Source: Acidobacteriaceae bacterium
Lineage (GTDB): Bacteria; Acidobacteriota; Terriglobia; Terriglobales; Acidobacteriaceae
Reading direction: 5' to 3'
Assembly (NCBI GenBank): GCA_027311125.1
Contig: DAICZO010000432.1
Span: forward strand, 1-35,135
DNA length: 35,135 nucleotides
The position numbers and the translations under genes are program-made. Shown here one piece after another: positions 1-8,742 of the stretch; position 1 is the stretch's first letter, and every line of letters starts with the position of its first letter. The notes under the pieces are model-generated. The model did no database searches. It saw only the letters and a list, made by a program, of their open reading frames with translations, and was not told where the DNA came from.

Positions 1-140
1 ATCCGGATCTGGAGTATCAATCGATTCCTGTGACGCTGACCCTGAAACGCGTGGGTGCGGCAGGCAGTGACGATGTGTGCCGTCGATACTGCGCCGAGAA
101 TGAGCGCGGCTTTACCTTGACGGAGCGGTATTTCCTCTAA
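1..140 (+). CDS. Urea amidolyase-associated protein 1 (DUF1989), 3' end only
   Basis: Only the last 45 codons are in the window, read from base 3 to the TAA at 138-140. They end with RRYCAENERGFTLTERYFL, which resembles the C-terminus of urea amidolyase-associated protein 1, a DUF1989 protein. The next gene is the matching UAAP2, 27 bases downstream, so identity is supported mainly by context. Published work on Pseudomonas syringae showed that UAAP1 and UAAP2 are the two subunits of carboxyguanidine deiminase (CgdAB), which converts carboxyguanidine to allophanate (N-carboxyurea) and ammonia. The promoter and any guanidine riboswitch would lie before the window. Confidence 0.75.
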   Translation, partial: PDLEYQSIPVTLTLKRVGAAGSDDVCRRYCAENERGFTLTERYFL

Positions 141-167
141 CACCTTTGCTCAGAAACAGGAGTGCTG

Positions 168-851
168 ATGATGCCAGATGCAGTCGTAGTGACTAGCCCA
201 CGAGTTGAGGAAGAGGCCGTATTTCGAGCTGTCATTGGTGCCGGGGATTCGTTTGTTTATGAGATTCTACGTGGACAGTTTGTGCGTATTGTGGACCTTG
301 AAGGCAACCAGGCGGTGGATACGTTGTTCTACAACGCTCACGACTATGCCGATCGGTATAGTGCGCAGGATACGATTCGCACGCAGCAGAATATCTATCT
401 CACGACGGGTACCAGATTGATATCTACCGAGCGCAATGTGCTGCTGACGATTGTTGCCGATACATGTGGGCGCCATGACACGCTGGGGGGAGCTTGCTCG
501 ACCGAGAGCAACATGGTTCGCTATGCGCTGGACAAACGACACATGCATGCTTGCAGGCAGAGTTTCTTGAAGGGCGCGCTGACCTGGTCGATGAAGACGG
601 GGCAGGAGCTAGGCAAGCGGGATCTGACGGCAAATATCAATTTCTTCATGAATGTTCCTGTGACACCGGCAGGACAGTTGACGTTCGAAGACGGAGTCTC
701 CGATGCGGGGAAATATGTGGAGCTACGTGCAGAGATGGATGTATTGATGGTGATCTCCAACTGCCCGCAACTCAACAATCCATGTAATGCATACAACCCC
801 ACGCCAGTAGAAGTGTTGATTTGGAATGCGGCCGAGGAGAACGATGTTTAA
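168..851 (+). CDS. Urea amidolyase-associated protein 2 (DUF1989; probable carboxyguanidine deiminase subunit)
   Basis: A 227-residue DUF1989 protein, probably cytoplasmic, with no signal peptide. It carries the family's Cys-Gly-Arg-His-Asp segment (Cys about residue 100) followed closely by a second cysteine in GGACSTES, likely metal or active-site ligands. An AGGAG at 158-162 favours ATG 168 (5-base gap) or ATG 171; the GTG at 162 overlaps the ribosome site and is unlikely. Its 3' end overlaps the start of the carboxylase gene by 8 bases, indicating translational coupling. Family knowledge: UAAP1 plus UAAP2 hydrolyse carboxyguanidine to allophanate between the carboxylase and allophanate hydrolase steps. 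Older annotation treats it only as an accessory of urea amidolyase. Confidence 0.88.
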   Translation: MMPDAVVVTSPRVEEEAVFRAVIGAGDSFVYEILRGQFVRIVDLEGNQAVDTLFYNAHDYADRYSAQDTIRTQQNIYLTTGTRLISTERNVLLTIVADTCGRHDTLGGACSTESNMVRYALDKRHMHACRQSFLKGALTWSMKTGQELGKRDLTANINFFMNVPVTPAGQLTFEDGVSDAGKYVELRAEMDVLMVISNCPQLNNPCNAYNPTPVEVLIWNAAEENDV

Positions 852-3800
852 GAAAGTATTGATTGCGAATCGCGGAGCCATTGCCTGTCGGATTGAACGG
901 ACGTTGCAACGGATGGGAATTGGATCAGTTGCGGTTTATTCCACGGCTGATAGCCACTCGCTACATGTTTACGATGCGGATGAGGCGGTGTTGATAGGGC
1001 CAGCACCTGCGGCACAAAGCTATCTCTCGTTTGAAGCAATCTTTGCTGCAGCGAGACAGACGGGGGCGGAAGCGATCCATCCCGGGTATGGATTTTTGAG
1101 TGAGAATGTAGTGTTTGCACGGGAGTGCGCTGCACGCGGCATTCGATTTATCGGGCCTGAACCAGAACACATTGAAGCGTTCGCGTTGAAGCATACCGCG
1201 CGGGCGACTGCGCAGCGATGCGGAGTTCCCTTGTTGCCGGGAACTGGACTGCTGACGGACTTGGAAGATGCGCTGATACAGGCCGAACAACTGAAGTATC
1301 CGGTCATGCTGAAGAGCTCCGGCGGCGGTGGCGGGATTGGGATGCGAGTATGTCTATCGGCGGAGCAACTGACTGATGCGTATGACTCGGTACTGCGATT
1401 AAGCCGTGCAAACTTTGGCGATAGCGGAGTGTATCTGGAGAAGTATGTTGCACAGGCTCGACATATTGAAGTGCAGATATTTGGCGACGGCAAGGGTGGT
1501 GTGATCGCGTTAGGGGAGCGGGACTGCTCTGCACAACGACGCCACCAGAAGGTGCTTGAAGAGACACCAGCTCCGGGACTATCCGATACGACACGGGAGC
1601 AGTTGTATGCCTCCGCGATTCTGCTGGGTAAGGCGGTGAACTATGCGTCGGCAGGCACGGTGGAGTTTATCTACGACGACGACAGCGGCGAGTTCTATTT
1701 TCTGGAAGTGAACACCCGGCTACAGGTGGAACACGGCGTGACGGAGCAGGTGACGGGCGTGGACCTGGTGGAATGGATGGTGCTGCAAGCAGCGGGAGAG
1801 ATGGCCCCGCTTGATTCATTCGACATTAGGCGAACAGGAGCTTCGATTGAGGCGCGAGTGTATGCCGAAGACCCAGCACAGAATTTTCAGCCGTCGCCGG
1901 GCAAATTGACGCTGGTTCGCTTTCCGGGTGCGGAGTTGGCACGCGTGGAGACGTGGATTGAGTCCGGAGCAACCATTACGCCTTACTACGATCCTATGAT
2001 AGCCAAGATCATCGTGACAGGAAGAGATCGTGAAGAAGCTCTGCTGAAGCTAGATGCGGCGCTGGCGGCGAGTTCCATTGATGGCACCGAGACGAACCTG
2101 CGTTATTTGCGGAAGATTGCTGCGACACCGGAGTTTGTATCGGGAAATGTTACAACTGCATTTCTAGGCCGATTTACGTTCTCTCGGAATGCAATTGAGG
2201 TACTGGAAGGCGGCACACAGACGACCATTCAGGATTATCCCGGACGGATTGGATACTGGAACGTGGGTGTACCGCCTTCGGGGCCGATGGACCATCAGTC
2301 GTTGCGGATAGCGAATGGACTGGTGGGAAATCCGGAGGGGACGGCTGCGATTGAGTTTGCAACTATGGGCGGTCGGATTCGCTTCCATGCGGATGCTCTG
2401 ATCGCTTTAGCCGGGGCAGACATGGGAGCGAAGCTGAACGGCCAACCGGTGGAGAGATGGGTCGCTATTCCGGTGGCCCGTGGCAGTGTGTTGTCGCTGG
2501 GAGCAGCGGCAAAGGAAGGCATTCGCAGCTACCTGGCCTTGCGCGGCGGAATCGATACGCAGCCGTATCTGGGTAGCCGCAGTACGTTTATGCTGGGTGG
2601 TTTTGGCGGCCATGCTGGACGGGCTTTGCGGGCTGGCGATGTAGTCCATCTCGGAGAGCCAGATATTGCACTGCGCGAGCCAGCAGTGTTGCCGGCAGAG
2701 TATGTTCCAACACTGAGCAGGCGATGGGAGATCGGCGTGTTGTTTGGACCGCATACGGCTCCGGATTTCTTCACCGAAGACGACATTGAGATGCTGTTTG
2801 CGACCGACTGGAAGGTTCACTATCAGAGTGATCGCACGGGTGTTCGCCTGATGGGGCCGAAGCCCCGGTGGGCTCGAGCAGATGGTGGTGAGGCGGGCCT
2901 GCATCCCTCGAATATCCACGATAACGCCTACGCGATTGGGACGATCGACTTTACGGGAGACATGCCGATTCTGCTTGGTCCGGATGGGCCTAGTCTTGGT
3001 GGCTTTGTTTGTCCCGCGACGATTGTGCAGGCCGAGCTATGGAAGCTGGGACAATTAAAGGCTGGCGATCTGATCCAGTTTCGACGTGTCACGTTGGCCG
3101 AGGCAGAGGCGATGGAAGTTGCGCAGGATTTATTCCTGAAGGACTTCAAAAGCGAACCCCCTTCCCTGCCGACGGTATCCGTGCCGGAGCCTGCAGTGAT
3201 CGCAGCCTATACGGACCGGCCGCAGGCGATGGTATTTCGGGCCGATGGCGACAAGTATCTGTTGGTGGAGTACGGCGAGTTGCAACTGGATCTGAATCTG
3301 CGTTTCCGTGTGCATATTCTGGAACAGAACCTGCGTGCGGCAAGTTTACCGGGGATCATCGACATTACGCCTGGAGTACGGTCACTGCATATCCACTATG
3401 ACAGCCGCGTGATGCCTCGGCAGAAACTGATCGAGGTTCTCGATGAGATGGATCGAACGATGCCGGAGTTGACGGACATTACGGTTCCGTCACGCATTGT
3501 TTATCTGCCGCTATCCTGGGACGATCCGCAGGCGAAGCTTGCGCAGCAGAAGTATATGCAGGCCGTGAGACCGGATGCTCCGTGGTGTCCTTCGAATATT
3601 GAATTTATACGGCGGATCAATGGGCTGGATTCGATTGAGGATGTGTATCGGATTGTGCACGAGGCAAGCTATCTGGTGCTTGGACTGGGCGATGTCTACC
3701 TTGGCGCCCCGGTGGCGACACCGATTGACCCGCGGCATCGCCTTGTAACGACCAAGTACAACCCGGCACGGACGTGGACACCGGAGAACGCTGTCGGTAT

Positions 3801-4440
3801 TGGCGGCGCATACATGTGTGTATATGGCATGGAGGGTCCGGGTGGATATCAACTGGTCGGGCGGACGATTCAGGTCTGGAACACGTGGAAGTCTACAACA
3901 GCCTTCGTTGAGGGCACGCCGTGGTCGCTGCGCTTCTTCGATCAGATACGGTTTTATCCGATAACCGCGGACGAACTGCTGCGTGCGCGAGAACTGTTTC
4001 CGCATGGACGATATGAACTGCGCATCGAGGAAACGACATTCAACCTGGCGGAGTACCAGAAGTTTCTTGACTCGATCCGTGATGAGGCGGCGGTGTTCAA
4101 GAAGCATCAGAAGGAAGCCTTCCATGCAGAGCGCGAGCGCTGGCGAGTCGCGGGTCTACTGACGGTAGCCGAGCAGGACGAGGCTCTGGAAGAGGTGGCA
4201 AGCGCAACCGTGGCAGACGGTTGTGAGGCTATTTCATCGCCCGTAACCGCAAGCATCTTTCAGATTGCCGTCGAGCAAGGCCACGTAGTGAAGGATGGCC
4301 AGAAGCTCATCGTGCTGGATGCCATGAAGACGGAGATCGTTGTGGCTTCGCATGTGGATGGCGTAGTGGAAGAGGTGCACTGCGCGCCTGGAGCGTTGGT
4401 TAGCGGCGGACAACTCCTTGTCTCGGTACGCCCAACATAG
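844..4440 (+). CDS. Biotin-dependent urea/guanidine carboxylase
   Basis: A 1198-residue multidomain biotin enzyme catalysing ATP- and bicarbonate-dependent carboxylation of urea to allophanate or of guanidine to carboxyguanidine. Visible in order: biotin carboxylase N-domain from residue 1 (KKVLIANRGAIACR); ATP-grasp domain with the glycine loop SSGGGGGIGM starting near residue 158 and EVNTRLQVEHGVTE near 290-305; biotin carboxylase C-domain to about 440; carboxyltransferase halves of the KipA/AHS2 type (about 450-740) and KipI/AHS1 type (about 800-1000); and a C-terminal biotinyl domain with A1160-M1161-K1162, K1162 being the biotinylated lysine. Length matches stand-alone urea carboxylases. 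ATG 844 is chosen over ATG 826 because GAGGAG lies at 835-840. Whether urea or guanidine is the substrate cannot be settled by eye; the neighbouring UAAP pair favours guanidine. Confidence 0.95.
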   Translation: MFKKVLIANRGAIACRIERTLQRMGIGSVAVYSTADSHSLHVYDADEAVLIGPAPAAQSYLSFEAIFAAARQTGAEAIHPGYGFLSENVVFARECAARGIRFIGPEPEHIEAFALKHTARATAQRCGVPLLPGTGLLTDLEDALIQAEQLKYPVMLKSSGGGGGIGMRVCLSAEQLTDAYDSVLRLSRANFGDSGVYLEKYVAQARHIEVQIFGDGKGGVIALGERDCSAQRRHQKVLEETPAPGLSDTTREQLYASAILLGKAVNYASAGTVEFIYDDDSGEFYFLEVNTRLQVEHGVTEQVTGVDLVEWMVLQAAGEMAPLDSFDIRRTGASIEARVYAEDPAQNFQPSPGKLTLVRFPGAELARVETWIESGATITPYYDPMIAKIIVTGRDREEALLKLDAALAASSIDGTETNLRYLRKIAATPEFVSGNVTTAFLGRFTFSRNAIEVLEGGTQTTIQDYPGRIGYWNVGVPPSGPMDHQSLRIANGLVGNPEGTAAIEFATMGGRIRFHADALIALAGADMGAKLNGQPVERWVAIPVARGSVLSLGAAAKEGIRSYLALRGGIDTQPYLGSRSTFMLGGFGGHAGRALRAGDVVHLGEPDIALREPAVLPAEYVPTLSRRWEIGVLFGPHTAPDFFTEDDIEMLFATDWKVHYQSDRTGVRLMGPKPRWARADGGEAGLHPSNIHDNAYAIGTIDFTGDMPILLGPDGPSLGGFVCPATIVQAELWKLGQLKAGDLIQFRRVTLAEAEAMEVAQDLFLKDFKSEPPSLPTVSVPEPAVIAAYTDRPQAMVFRADGDKYLLVEYGELQLDLNLRFRVHILEQNLRAASLPGIIDITPGVRSLHIHYDSRVMPRQKLIEVLDEMDRTMPELTDITVPSRIVYLPLSWDDPQAKLAQQKYMQAVRPDAPWCPSNIEFIRRINGLDSIEDVYRIVHEASYLVLGLGDVYLGAPVATPIDPRHRLVTTKYNPARTWTPENAVGIGGAYMCVYGMEGPGGYQLVGRTIQVWNTWKSTTAFVEGTPWSLRFFDQIRFYPITADELLRARELFPHGRYELRIEETTFNLAEYQKFLDSIRDEAAVFKKHQKEAFHAERERWRVAGLLTVAEQDEALEEVASATVADGCEAISSPVTASIFQIAVEQGHVVKDGQKLIVLDAMKTEIVVASHVDGVVEEVHCAPGALVSGGQLLVSVRPT

Positions 4441-4486
4441 GGGTCATGGATGGCACGGAGCTAACGCAGAAACGATTAGGAGTGAC

Positions 4487-6298
4487 ATGGACATCACATC
4501 ACTGCAGGCAGCCTATACCGCGGGACATTTGAGTCCGAAGGAAGTAATCGAGAGCGTATACGACAGGATTGCAACCGAGGGTCTTCGGCCTGTGTGGATA
4601 TCGGTGGTGCCGCGCGAGCAAGCAGTTGCTCGTGCGGAAGCGTTGATGCGGACGGATAGTGCTTCGCTGCCTCTTTATGGAATTCCCTTTGCGGTGAAGG
4701 ACAACATCGACGTGGCCGATATGGTGACCTCGGCCGCTTGCCCCGCTTACTCGTACATGGCTGCGGAGAGTGCGACCGTGGTATCAAAGCTTGAAGCGGC
4801 TGGCGCAATCCTGATCGGGAAGACGAACATGGATCAGTTTGCGACCGGACTGGTGGGGACGAGAACGCCTTATGGGACCTGCTCCAGCGTGTTCAATGCC
4901 GAATATATCTCTGGTGGATCGAGTGCTGGCTCTGCTGTTGCCGTTGCGAATGGGAGCGTCACGTTTTCGCTGGGAACGGATACGGCAGGCTCCGGACGTG
5001 TTCCGGCGATGTTCAACAACATTATTGGACTGAAGCCGACACGCGGAGTGGTGAGTACACATGGCGTGGTCCCCGCCTGTCGCACGCTGGATTGCGTTTC
5101 TATTTTTGCGGAGACAGCGCTTGATGCCTCGATGGTACTGCGCGTGGTCAGTGGCTTGGATGCGAACGATCCCTACTCTCGTGAAGCTGGTGTGGGTTCG
5201 GGTGCGACCCCATGGTCTGGAGCGAAGAGCTTTCGATTTGGGGTGCCATACGGCGAGCAGCTACAGTTCTTTGGCGATCCGTACAACGGGTCACTCTACC
5301 AGTCGACTATCGATGCGTTGGTCACGTTGGGCGGTGAGCCAGTGGCTGTTGACCTGGCCCCGTTTCTCGGCGCCGCTCAGTTGCTCTACAAGGGGCCGTG
5401 GGTGGCGGAACGCTACGCTGCTATCTCTACGTTTATACAAGACCACGTTACGGATATGGATGCTACTGTCGCGAGCATCATCGCAGGTGGGGCGAAATAC
5501 AGCGCAGTTGATGCATTTGAAGCGGCCTATCAACTGGCTGCATTTCGCCAGGCGACGACAAGCACCTGGAATTCGATTGACGTGCTGGTACTACCAACCG
5601 CGCCTAGAACCTACACGATTGAACAGATCCACGAGTCACCGATCGAGCGGAATAGCCACCTCGGCTACTACACGAATTTTGTCAATCTACTGGATCTTGC
5701 AGCGGTCGCTGTTCCTGCGGGGATACGTGCAGATGGTCTGCCGTTCGGCGTCAGCATCATTGGACGTGCGTTCTCAGAGCAGGGACTTTTGCCGTTGGCG
5801 GATAGGCTGCACCGTGCACTGACCACACATCTCGGGGGGTCTTCACGTGAGCTATCGATGGTGCCTGTTCTTCGGAATCCCACTGTCCCTCATGCTTGCT
5901 TGCTGATGGCAGTGGTAGGTGCTCACCTGTCTGGACAACCATTTAATTGGCAACTTACACAGCGCGGAGGCCGGCTGCTCCGACGTTGTAAAACTTCTTC
6001 AGACTATCGGTTTTATGCTTTGAGGAATACCATTCCTGCCAAGCCTGGGCTGGTTCGTACACCAGGCTATGTTGGACCAGGTATTGATGTTGAAGTCTGG
6101 TCGTTGCCCGCAAATACTGTTGGAACGTTTGTGGATGGGGTTCCGCAGCCTCTCTCGATTGGGACGCTTGAGTTGGACGATGGCAGCCTGGTGAAGGGCT
6201 TTCTGGTCGAGCCATGTGCTGTTGAAGATGCTATTGAGATCACTCACCTGGGCGGCTGGCGACAGTACCTTGCAACCCTGACCGGTACGGAAGGATGA
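4487..6298 (+). CDS. atzF: Allophanate hydrolase
   Basis: A 603-residue cytoplasmic amidase-signature enzyme that hydrolyses allophanate, the last step of the urea/guanidine carboxylation route, giving ammonia and carbon dioxide. The Ser-cisSer-Lys triad is visible as K71 (FAVKDNI), S146 (GGSSAGS) and S169 (DTAGSGR). The N-terminal amidase domain runs to about residue 455. The remaining stretch (about 470-600) matches the extra C-terminal domain of allophanate hydrolases, reported to process the N-carboxycarbamate intermediate. ATG 4487 is preceded by AGGAG at 4478-4482; an upstream in-frame start at 4418 would overlap the carboxylase gene and lacks a ribosome site. The gap to the carboxylase stop is 46 bases. 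It converges on the next gene. Confidence 0.94.
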   Translation: MDITSLQAAYTAGHLSPKEVIESVYDRIATEGLRPVWISVVPREQAVARAEALMRTDSASLPLYGIPFAVKDNIDVADMVTSAACPAYSYMAAESATVVSKLEAAGAILIGKTNMDQFATGLVGTRTPYGTCSSVFNAEYISGGSSAGSAVAVANGSVTFSLGTDTAGSGRVPAMFNNIIGLKPTRGVVSTHGVVPACRTLDCVSIFAETALDASMVLRVVSGLDANDPYSREAGVGSGATPWSGAKSFRFGVPYGEQLQFFGDPYNGSLYQSTIDALVTLGGEPVAVDLAPFLGAAQLLYKGPWVAERYAAISTFIQDHVTDMDATVASIIAGGAKYSAVDAFEAAYQLAAFRQATTSTWNSIDVLVLPTAPRTYTIEQIHESPIERNSHLGYYTNFVNLLDLAAVAVPAGIRADGLPFGVSIIGRAFSEQGLLPLADRLHRALTTHLGGSSRELSMVPVLRNPTVPHACLLMAVVGAHLSGQPFNWQLTQRGGRLLRRCKTSSDYRFYALRNTIPAKPGLVRTPGYVGPGIDVEVWSLPANTVGTFVDGVPQPLSIGTLELDDGSLVKGFLVEPCAVEDAIEITHLGGWRQYLATLTGTEG

Positions 6299-6317
6299 TC
6301 ACCTGACTGCATTTGGA

Positions 6318-6332
6318 ATCAGTGAAACTGAT
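6318..6332. other. Small hairpin between convergent genes
   Basis: ATCAGT-gaa-ACTGAT is a perfect 6-base-pair stem with a 3-base loop, in the 51-base gap between the convergent allophanate hydrolase and peroxidase-like genes. It has no clear T run on either side, so it is at best a weak bidirectional terminator. Confidence 0.35.
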
Positions 6333-6349
6333 GGCGCGACTTTACTTAG

Positions 6350-7048
6350 CTATTCCTGCGGAAGGTCTTTCCTGTCTGAACCAGCCGACTTAGTTTTGTT
6401 GGGCTTGTAGGTTCCGGCGAGAATCTCTTCAATTGTTGAGATCATCTCTGGAGAATCAGGGGCAACTGCAGGATCGAGCCGCGCGATCACCTTACCATTC
6501 TTGTCTAGTATGAATTTACTGAAGTTCCAATGTACCGGGCCGCCGCCAGGTGCGTCTTCACCCTTGGTCAAATATAGATAGAGCGGTATTTGATCATCTC
6601 CGACTAGCTTGGACAGTGCCATGACAGGGAAATCGACCTTGGCATCAGAGTAGTACTTCTGGATTTCATCTTCTGTCCCGGGCTCCGATGCTCCAAAATC
6701 ATTTGACGGTATCCCAAGTACAATCAGGCCTTTGTCGTGATAGGTGTCGTTCAGCTTTATCAAGGCAGGAAGCTGATTCGCGTAGCTTGATTTCCGTGCC
6801 AGGTTAACAAGCAGAATTATCTTTCCTTTGTAGTTGGAAACTGGGACACCTTTACCGTTGGGACCTGGGAGACTGAAGTCATAAGCTGATTTCTGGGCTT
6901 TCGCAGTCTGCGATTGATTGCCATACCCGCTACCGGAAGAGATCATGGTCTTAGCTATTGCGGACATGGTAGGAAAGGCAGCCAGTCCGACACACCCTGC
7001 TACAGCAACGACAAGCGTCAGACGGCCTCGCCAGATGTGTACACCCAT
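6350..7048 (-). CDS. Exported glutathione-peroxidase-fold protein lacking catalytic cysteines
   Basis: A 232-residue protein with an N-terminal signal segment (hydrophobic residues about 11-32, likely cut after SAIA) followed by a thioredoxin-like glutathione peroxidase fold. Family landmarks are present: the NLARKSS strand and loop, GLIVLGIPSNDFG, EPGTEDEI and WNFSKFILDKNGKV. However, the peroxidatic cysteine position (normally in NxxxKCG) is S87, the usual second cysteine position is S115 (IPSN), and the tetrad glutamine is S121; W174 and N175 remain. The only cysteine lies in the signal segment. It is therefore unlikely to be a conventional thiol peroxidase. ATG 7048 is preferred to TTG 7060 because GGAGAAG sits just before it. 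Divergent from the LysR gene. Confidence 0.85.
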   Translation of the reverse strand: MGVHIWRGRLTLVVAVAGCVGLAAFPTMSAIAKTMISSGSGYGNQSQTAKAQKSAYDFSLPGPNGKGVPVSNYKGKIILLVNLARKSSYANQLPALIKLNDTYHDKGLIVLGIPSNDFGASEPGTEDEIQKYYSDAKVDFPVMALSKLVGDDQIPLYLYLTKGEDAPGGGPVHWNFSKFILDKNGKVIARLDPAVAPDSPEMISTIEEILAGTYKPNKTKSAGSDRKDLPQE

Positions 7049-7090
7049 ACTCTTCTCCAATGAACTGTAATTGAAGCCGATAGAAGGCAG

Positions 7091-7121
7091 GAGGAGAGCC
7101 CATACATGAGACTCTCTCCTC
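7091..7121 (-). other. 8-bp inverted repeat in the leader of the peroxidase-like gene
   Basis: GAGGAGAG at 7091-7098 pairs exactly with CTCTCCTC at 7114-7121 around a 15-base loop. It lies 43 bases upstream of the minus-strand start at 7048, so it could fold in that gene's 5' leader or act as an operator. Confidence 0.4.
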
Positions 7122-7177
7122 GAAGGACTTACTACAGAACGATCAGTGCCTATTGTTTAATTTCGATATTAACGTAA

Positions 7178-7192
7178 TTCGGCGGTGCCGAA
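7178..7192. promoter_or_regulatory. Palindrome in divergent promoter region
   Basis: TTCGGC-GGT-GCCGAA is a perfect 6-bp inverted repeat near the middle of the 364-base gap (7049-7412) between the divergent peroxidase-like and LysR genes. Candidate operator; the bound protein is unknown. The rest of the gap holds no convincing gene. Confidence 0.4.
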
Positions 7193-7327
7193 CATGAGTG
7201 ATACATACTTTCTATTGCCAGAGTAGAAGATTTGCATACGATGATAATTCTGATTTCAGGGATTGTTTTTCTCTATGACTTTTTGCCAGTCTGTGTTTTC
7301 CTGAGTACACAGAAGTACATTCCATGT

Positions 7328-7357
7328 GGCTGACCTGCGCTGACCCTTATGTCAGCC
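7328..7357. promoter_or_regulatory. Inverted repeat upstream of LysR gene
   Basis: GGCTGAC (7328-7334) and GTCAGCC (7351-7357) form a perfect 7-bp inverted repeat with a 16-base spacer, ending 55 bases before the LysR start. LysR-type regulators commonly bind dyads next to their own gene, so autoregulation is plausible but unproven. Confidence 0.4.
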
Positions 7358-7412
7358 GCAACGACTACCTGACCCTAAACATAGCCATGCATACCTATTC
7401 GCAGGGGACACG

Positions 7413-8312
7413 ATGGATATCGACCAACTCAAGACATTTCTGGAAGTCAACCGTCAAAAGAGCTTTTCGCGTGCGGCAGAGAAGCTGCATGTGACCCAGC
7501 CATCGATCTCTGCACAGATTCGATCTTTAGAGACATATTTGGGATATCGCCTACTGGAAAGGGGCGGCGGAAAAGTGACGTTGACCGCTGCAGGGCGTGT
7601 ATTTGAGCCATTTGCCGAAGATTGCCTTTCGCGTCTAAATCATATGATGATGACGTTGGCAGACCTGGAGCGGTCTCCGCGAGGAGCTCTGAGTGTGAGC
7701 GCGAACGACTCTACCGCGCTGTATGTTCTTCCTGTCTTCTTTAGTAGGTTTCGAAAGCAGTATCCGCGTGTGGCTCTAAACATTGTGCGGGCAGAACGAG
7801 TGAAGTCGCTTGAATTGGTACTCGATAGAGAAGTTGATTTTGGTGTGGTTTCCTTGCCACTGAAGGACGCTCGGCTGCACATTGAACTCATCCACCAAGA
7901 CACCTTTGTACTCGTAGTCTCTGCCAACCATCCTTTAGCTGGCCTTGAGAAGGCACCGCTCCATGTTGTGGCACAGCACCGACTACTTCTGCCGAAGCAG
8001 GGCCGACGCCGCGAGCAGATCGAAGAACTCTTTGCCAAAGAAAAGCTGATCCCGAAGATTGCGATGGAATTGGACTCCAATGAACTACTGAAGCGGTTGA
8101 TCTTGAATGAGCTAGGGATTGGCTTTCTACCGAAGATCAACGTTTTGGATGAGTTACAGGCAGGCACTTTGAAGATTGTGACGATTGAGAATGTTGAATT
8201 GACGAGAGATCTCGCTCTTATTAGCCGCAAAGATCGACCGCTGACGCGAGCAGGCAACTCTTTTTTCACCTTTGCAACCGGTAGTGTTCGGCCGTCCCCT
8301 GACGAGCAGTAA
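7413..8312 (+). CDS. LysR-family transcriptional regulator
   Basis: A 299-residue LysR regulator of standard length. The N-terminal winged helix-turn-helix spans about residues 1-60 (FSRAAEKLHVTQPSISAQI is the recognition region, followed by LLERGGGKVTLTAAG). A LysR effector-binding domain follows at about 90-295. ATG 7413 has AGGGGA just upstream. Divergent transcription from the peroxidase-like gene makes that gene the most likely target, with the downstream TonB-dependent receptor as an alternative. The domain resembles the CysB/CbbR-like general type but the effector cannot be named from sequence alone. Confidence 0.93.
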   Translation: MDIDQLKTFLEVNRQKSFSRAAEKLHVTQPSISAQIRSLETYLGYRLLERGGGKVTLTAAGRVFEPFAEDCLSRLNHMMMTLADLERSPRGALSVSANDSTALYVLPVFFSRFRKQYPRVALNIVRAERVKSLELVLDREVDFGVVSLPLKDARLHIELIHQDTFVLVVSANHPLAGLEKAPLHVVAQHRLLLPKQGRRREQIEELFAKEKLIPKIAMELDSNELLKRLILNELGIGFLPKINVLDELQAGTLKIVTIENVELTRDLALISRKDRPLTRAGNSFFTFATGSVRPSPDEQ

Positions 8313-8374
8313 CGCTAAGCTCTCCTATACTGCACGCGTCTCGATTCCAAGGAAGAGTCTCATGTATTCCAGCA

Positions 8375-8421
8375 GCCTAACTGCTTAGGCGGAAATTGCA
8401 CATCGTGGCTCTGTGCTTTTT
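8375..8421 (+). terminator. Possible terminator after LysR gene
   Basis: Two hairpins follow the LysR stop: GCCTAA-ctgc-TTAGGC (8375-8390), then GCACA-9 bases-TGTGC (8398-8416) running into five T residues (8417-8421). The second has Rho-independent terminator form but only a 5-bp stem. Confidence 0.45.
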
Positions 8422-8455
8422 ATCGACTCGGCACTTATTGCACTGCATTTGGTAT

Positions 8456-8471
8456 TTCGACCTTGGTCGAA
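8456..8471. promoter_or_regulatory. 16-bp perfect palindrome upstream of TonB receptor
   Basis: TTCGACC-TT-GGTCGAA is a perfect palindrome 271 bases before the receptor start, in the gap 8422-8742. No open reading frame in this gap looks real. The palindrome is a candidate operator for receptor expression. Confidence 0.45.
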
Positions 8472-8742
8472 CAAAGCCACAGAAGTAGCAGCTATTGGCA
8501 TAGCTTATCGTCGCTATAGATCAATTCACATTCGATTGATTTCTCATTTTTAACCCCGCATACTACAACACACACCGAACCATAGAGTAGTTTCCCCGGC
8601 TAATTACAAGTCTTCGCAGTCTTGTGTCTGCTGATCGATAACCTGCGTCATAACAAGACCCGTCTGCTTTGGAACATTCCGTTCTAAGCCGTTTTGCCAT
8701 TTCTATCCCAGTTGCTTTGACTTCAACTATGGAGCTTCGCCT

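Noticed and set aside
3511..4125. 204-codon open frame on the minus strand
   Set aside because: Antisense shadow of the carboxyltransferase part of the urea/guanidine carboxylase.
5061..5822. 253-codon open frame on the plus strand
   Set aside because: Lies in another frame inside allophanate hydrolase, which has a full amidase triad; the product is Arg/Trp-rich and motif-free.
6780..6800. Possibility that loss of the peroxidatic cysteine is a sequencing error or frameshift
   Set aside because: The frame is intact on both sides with family motifs, and three separate catalytic positions are changed, so a single error cannot explain it.
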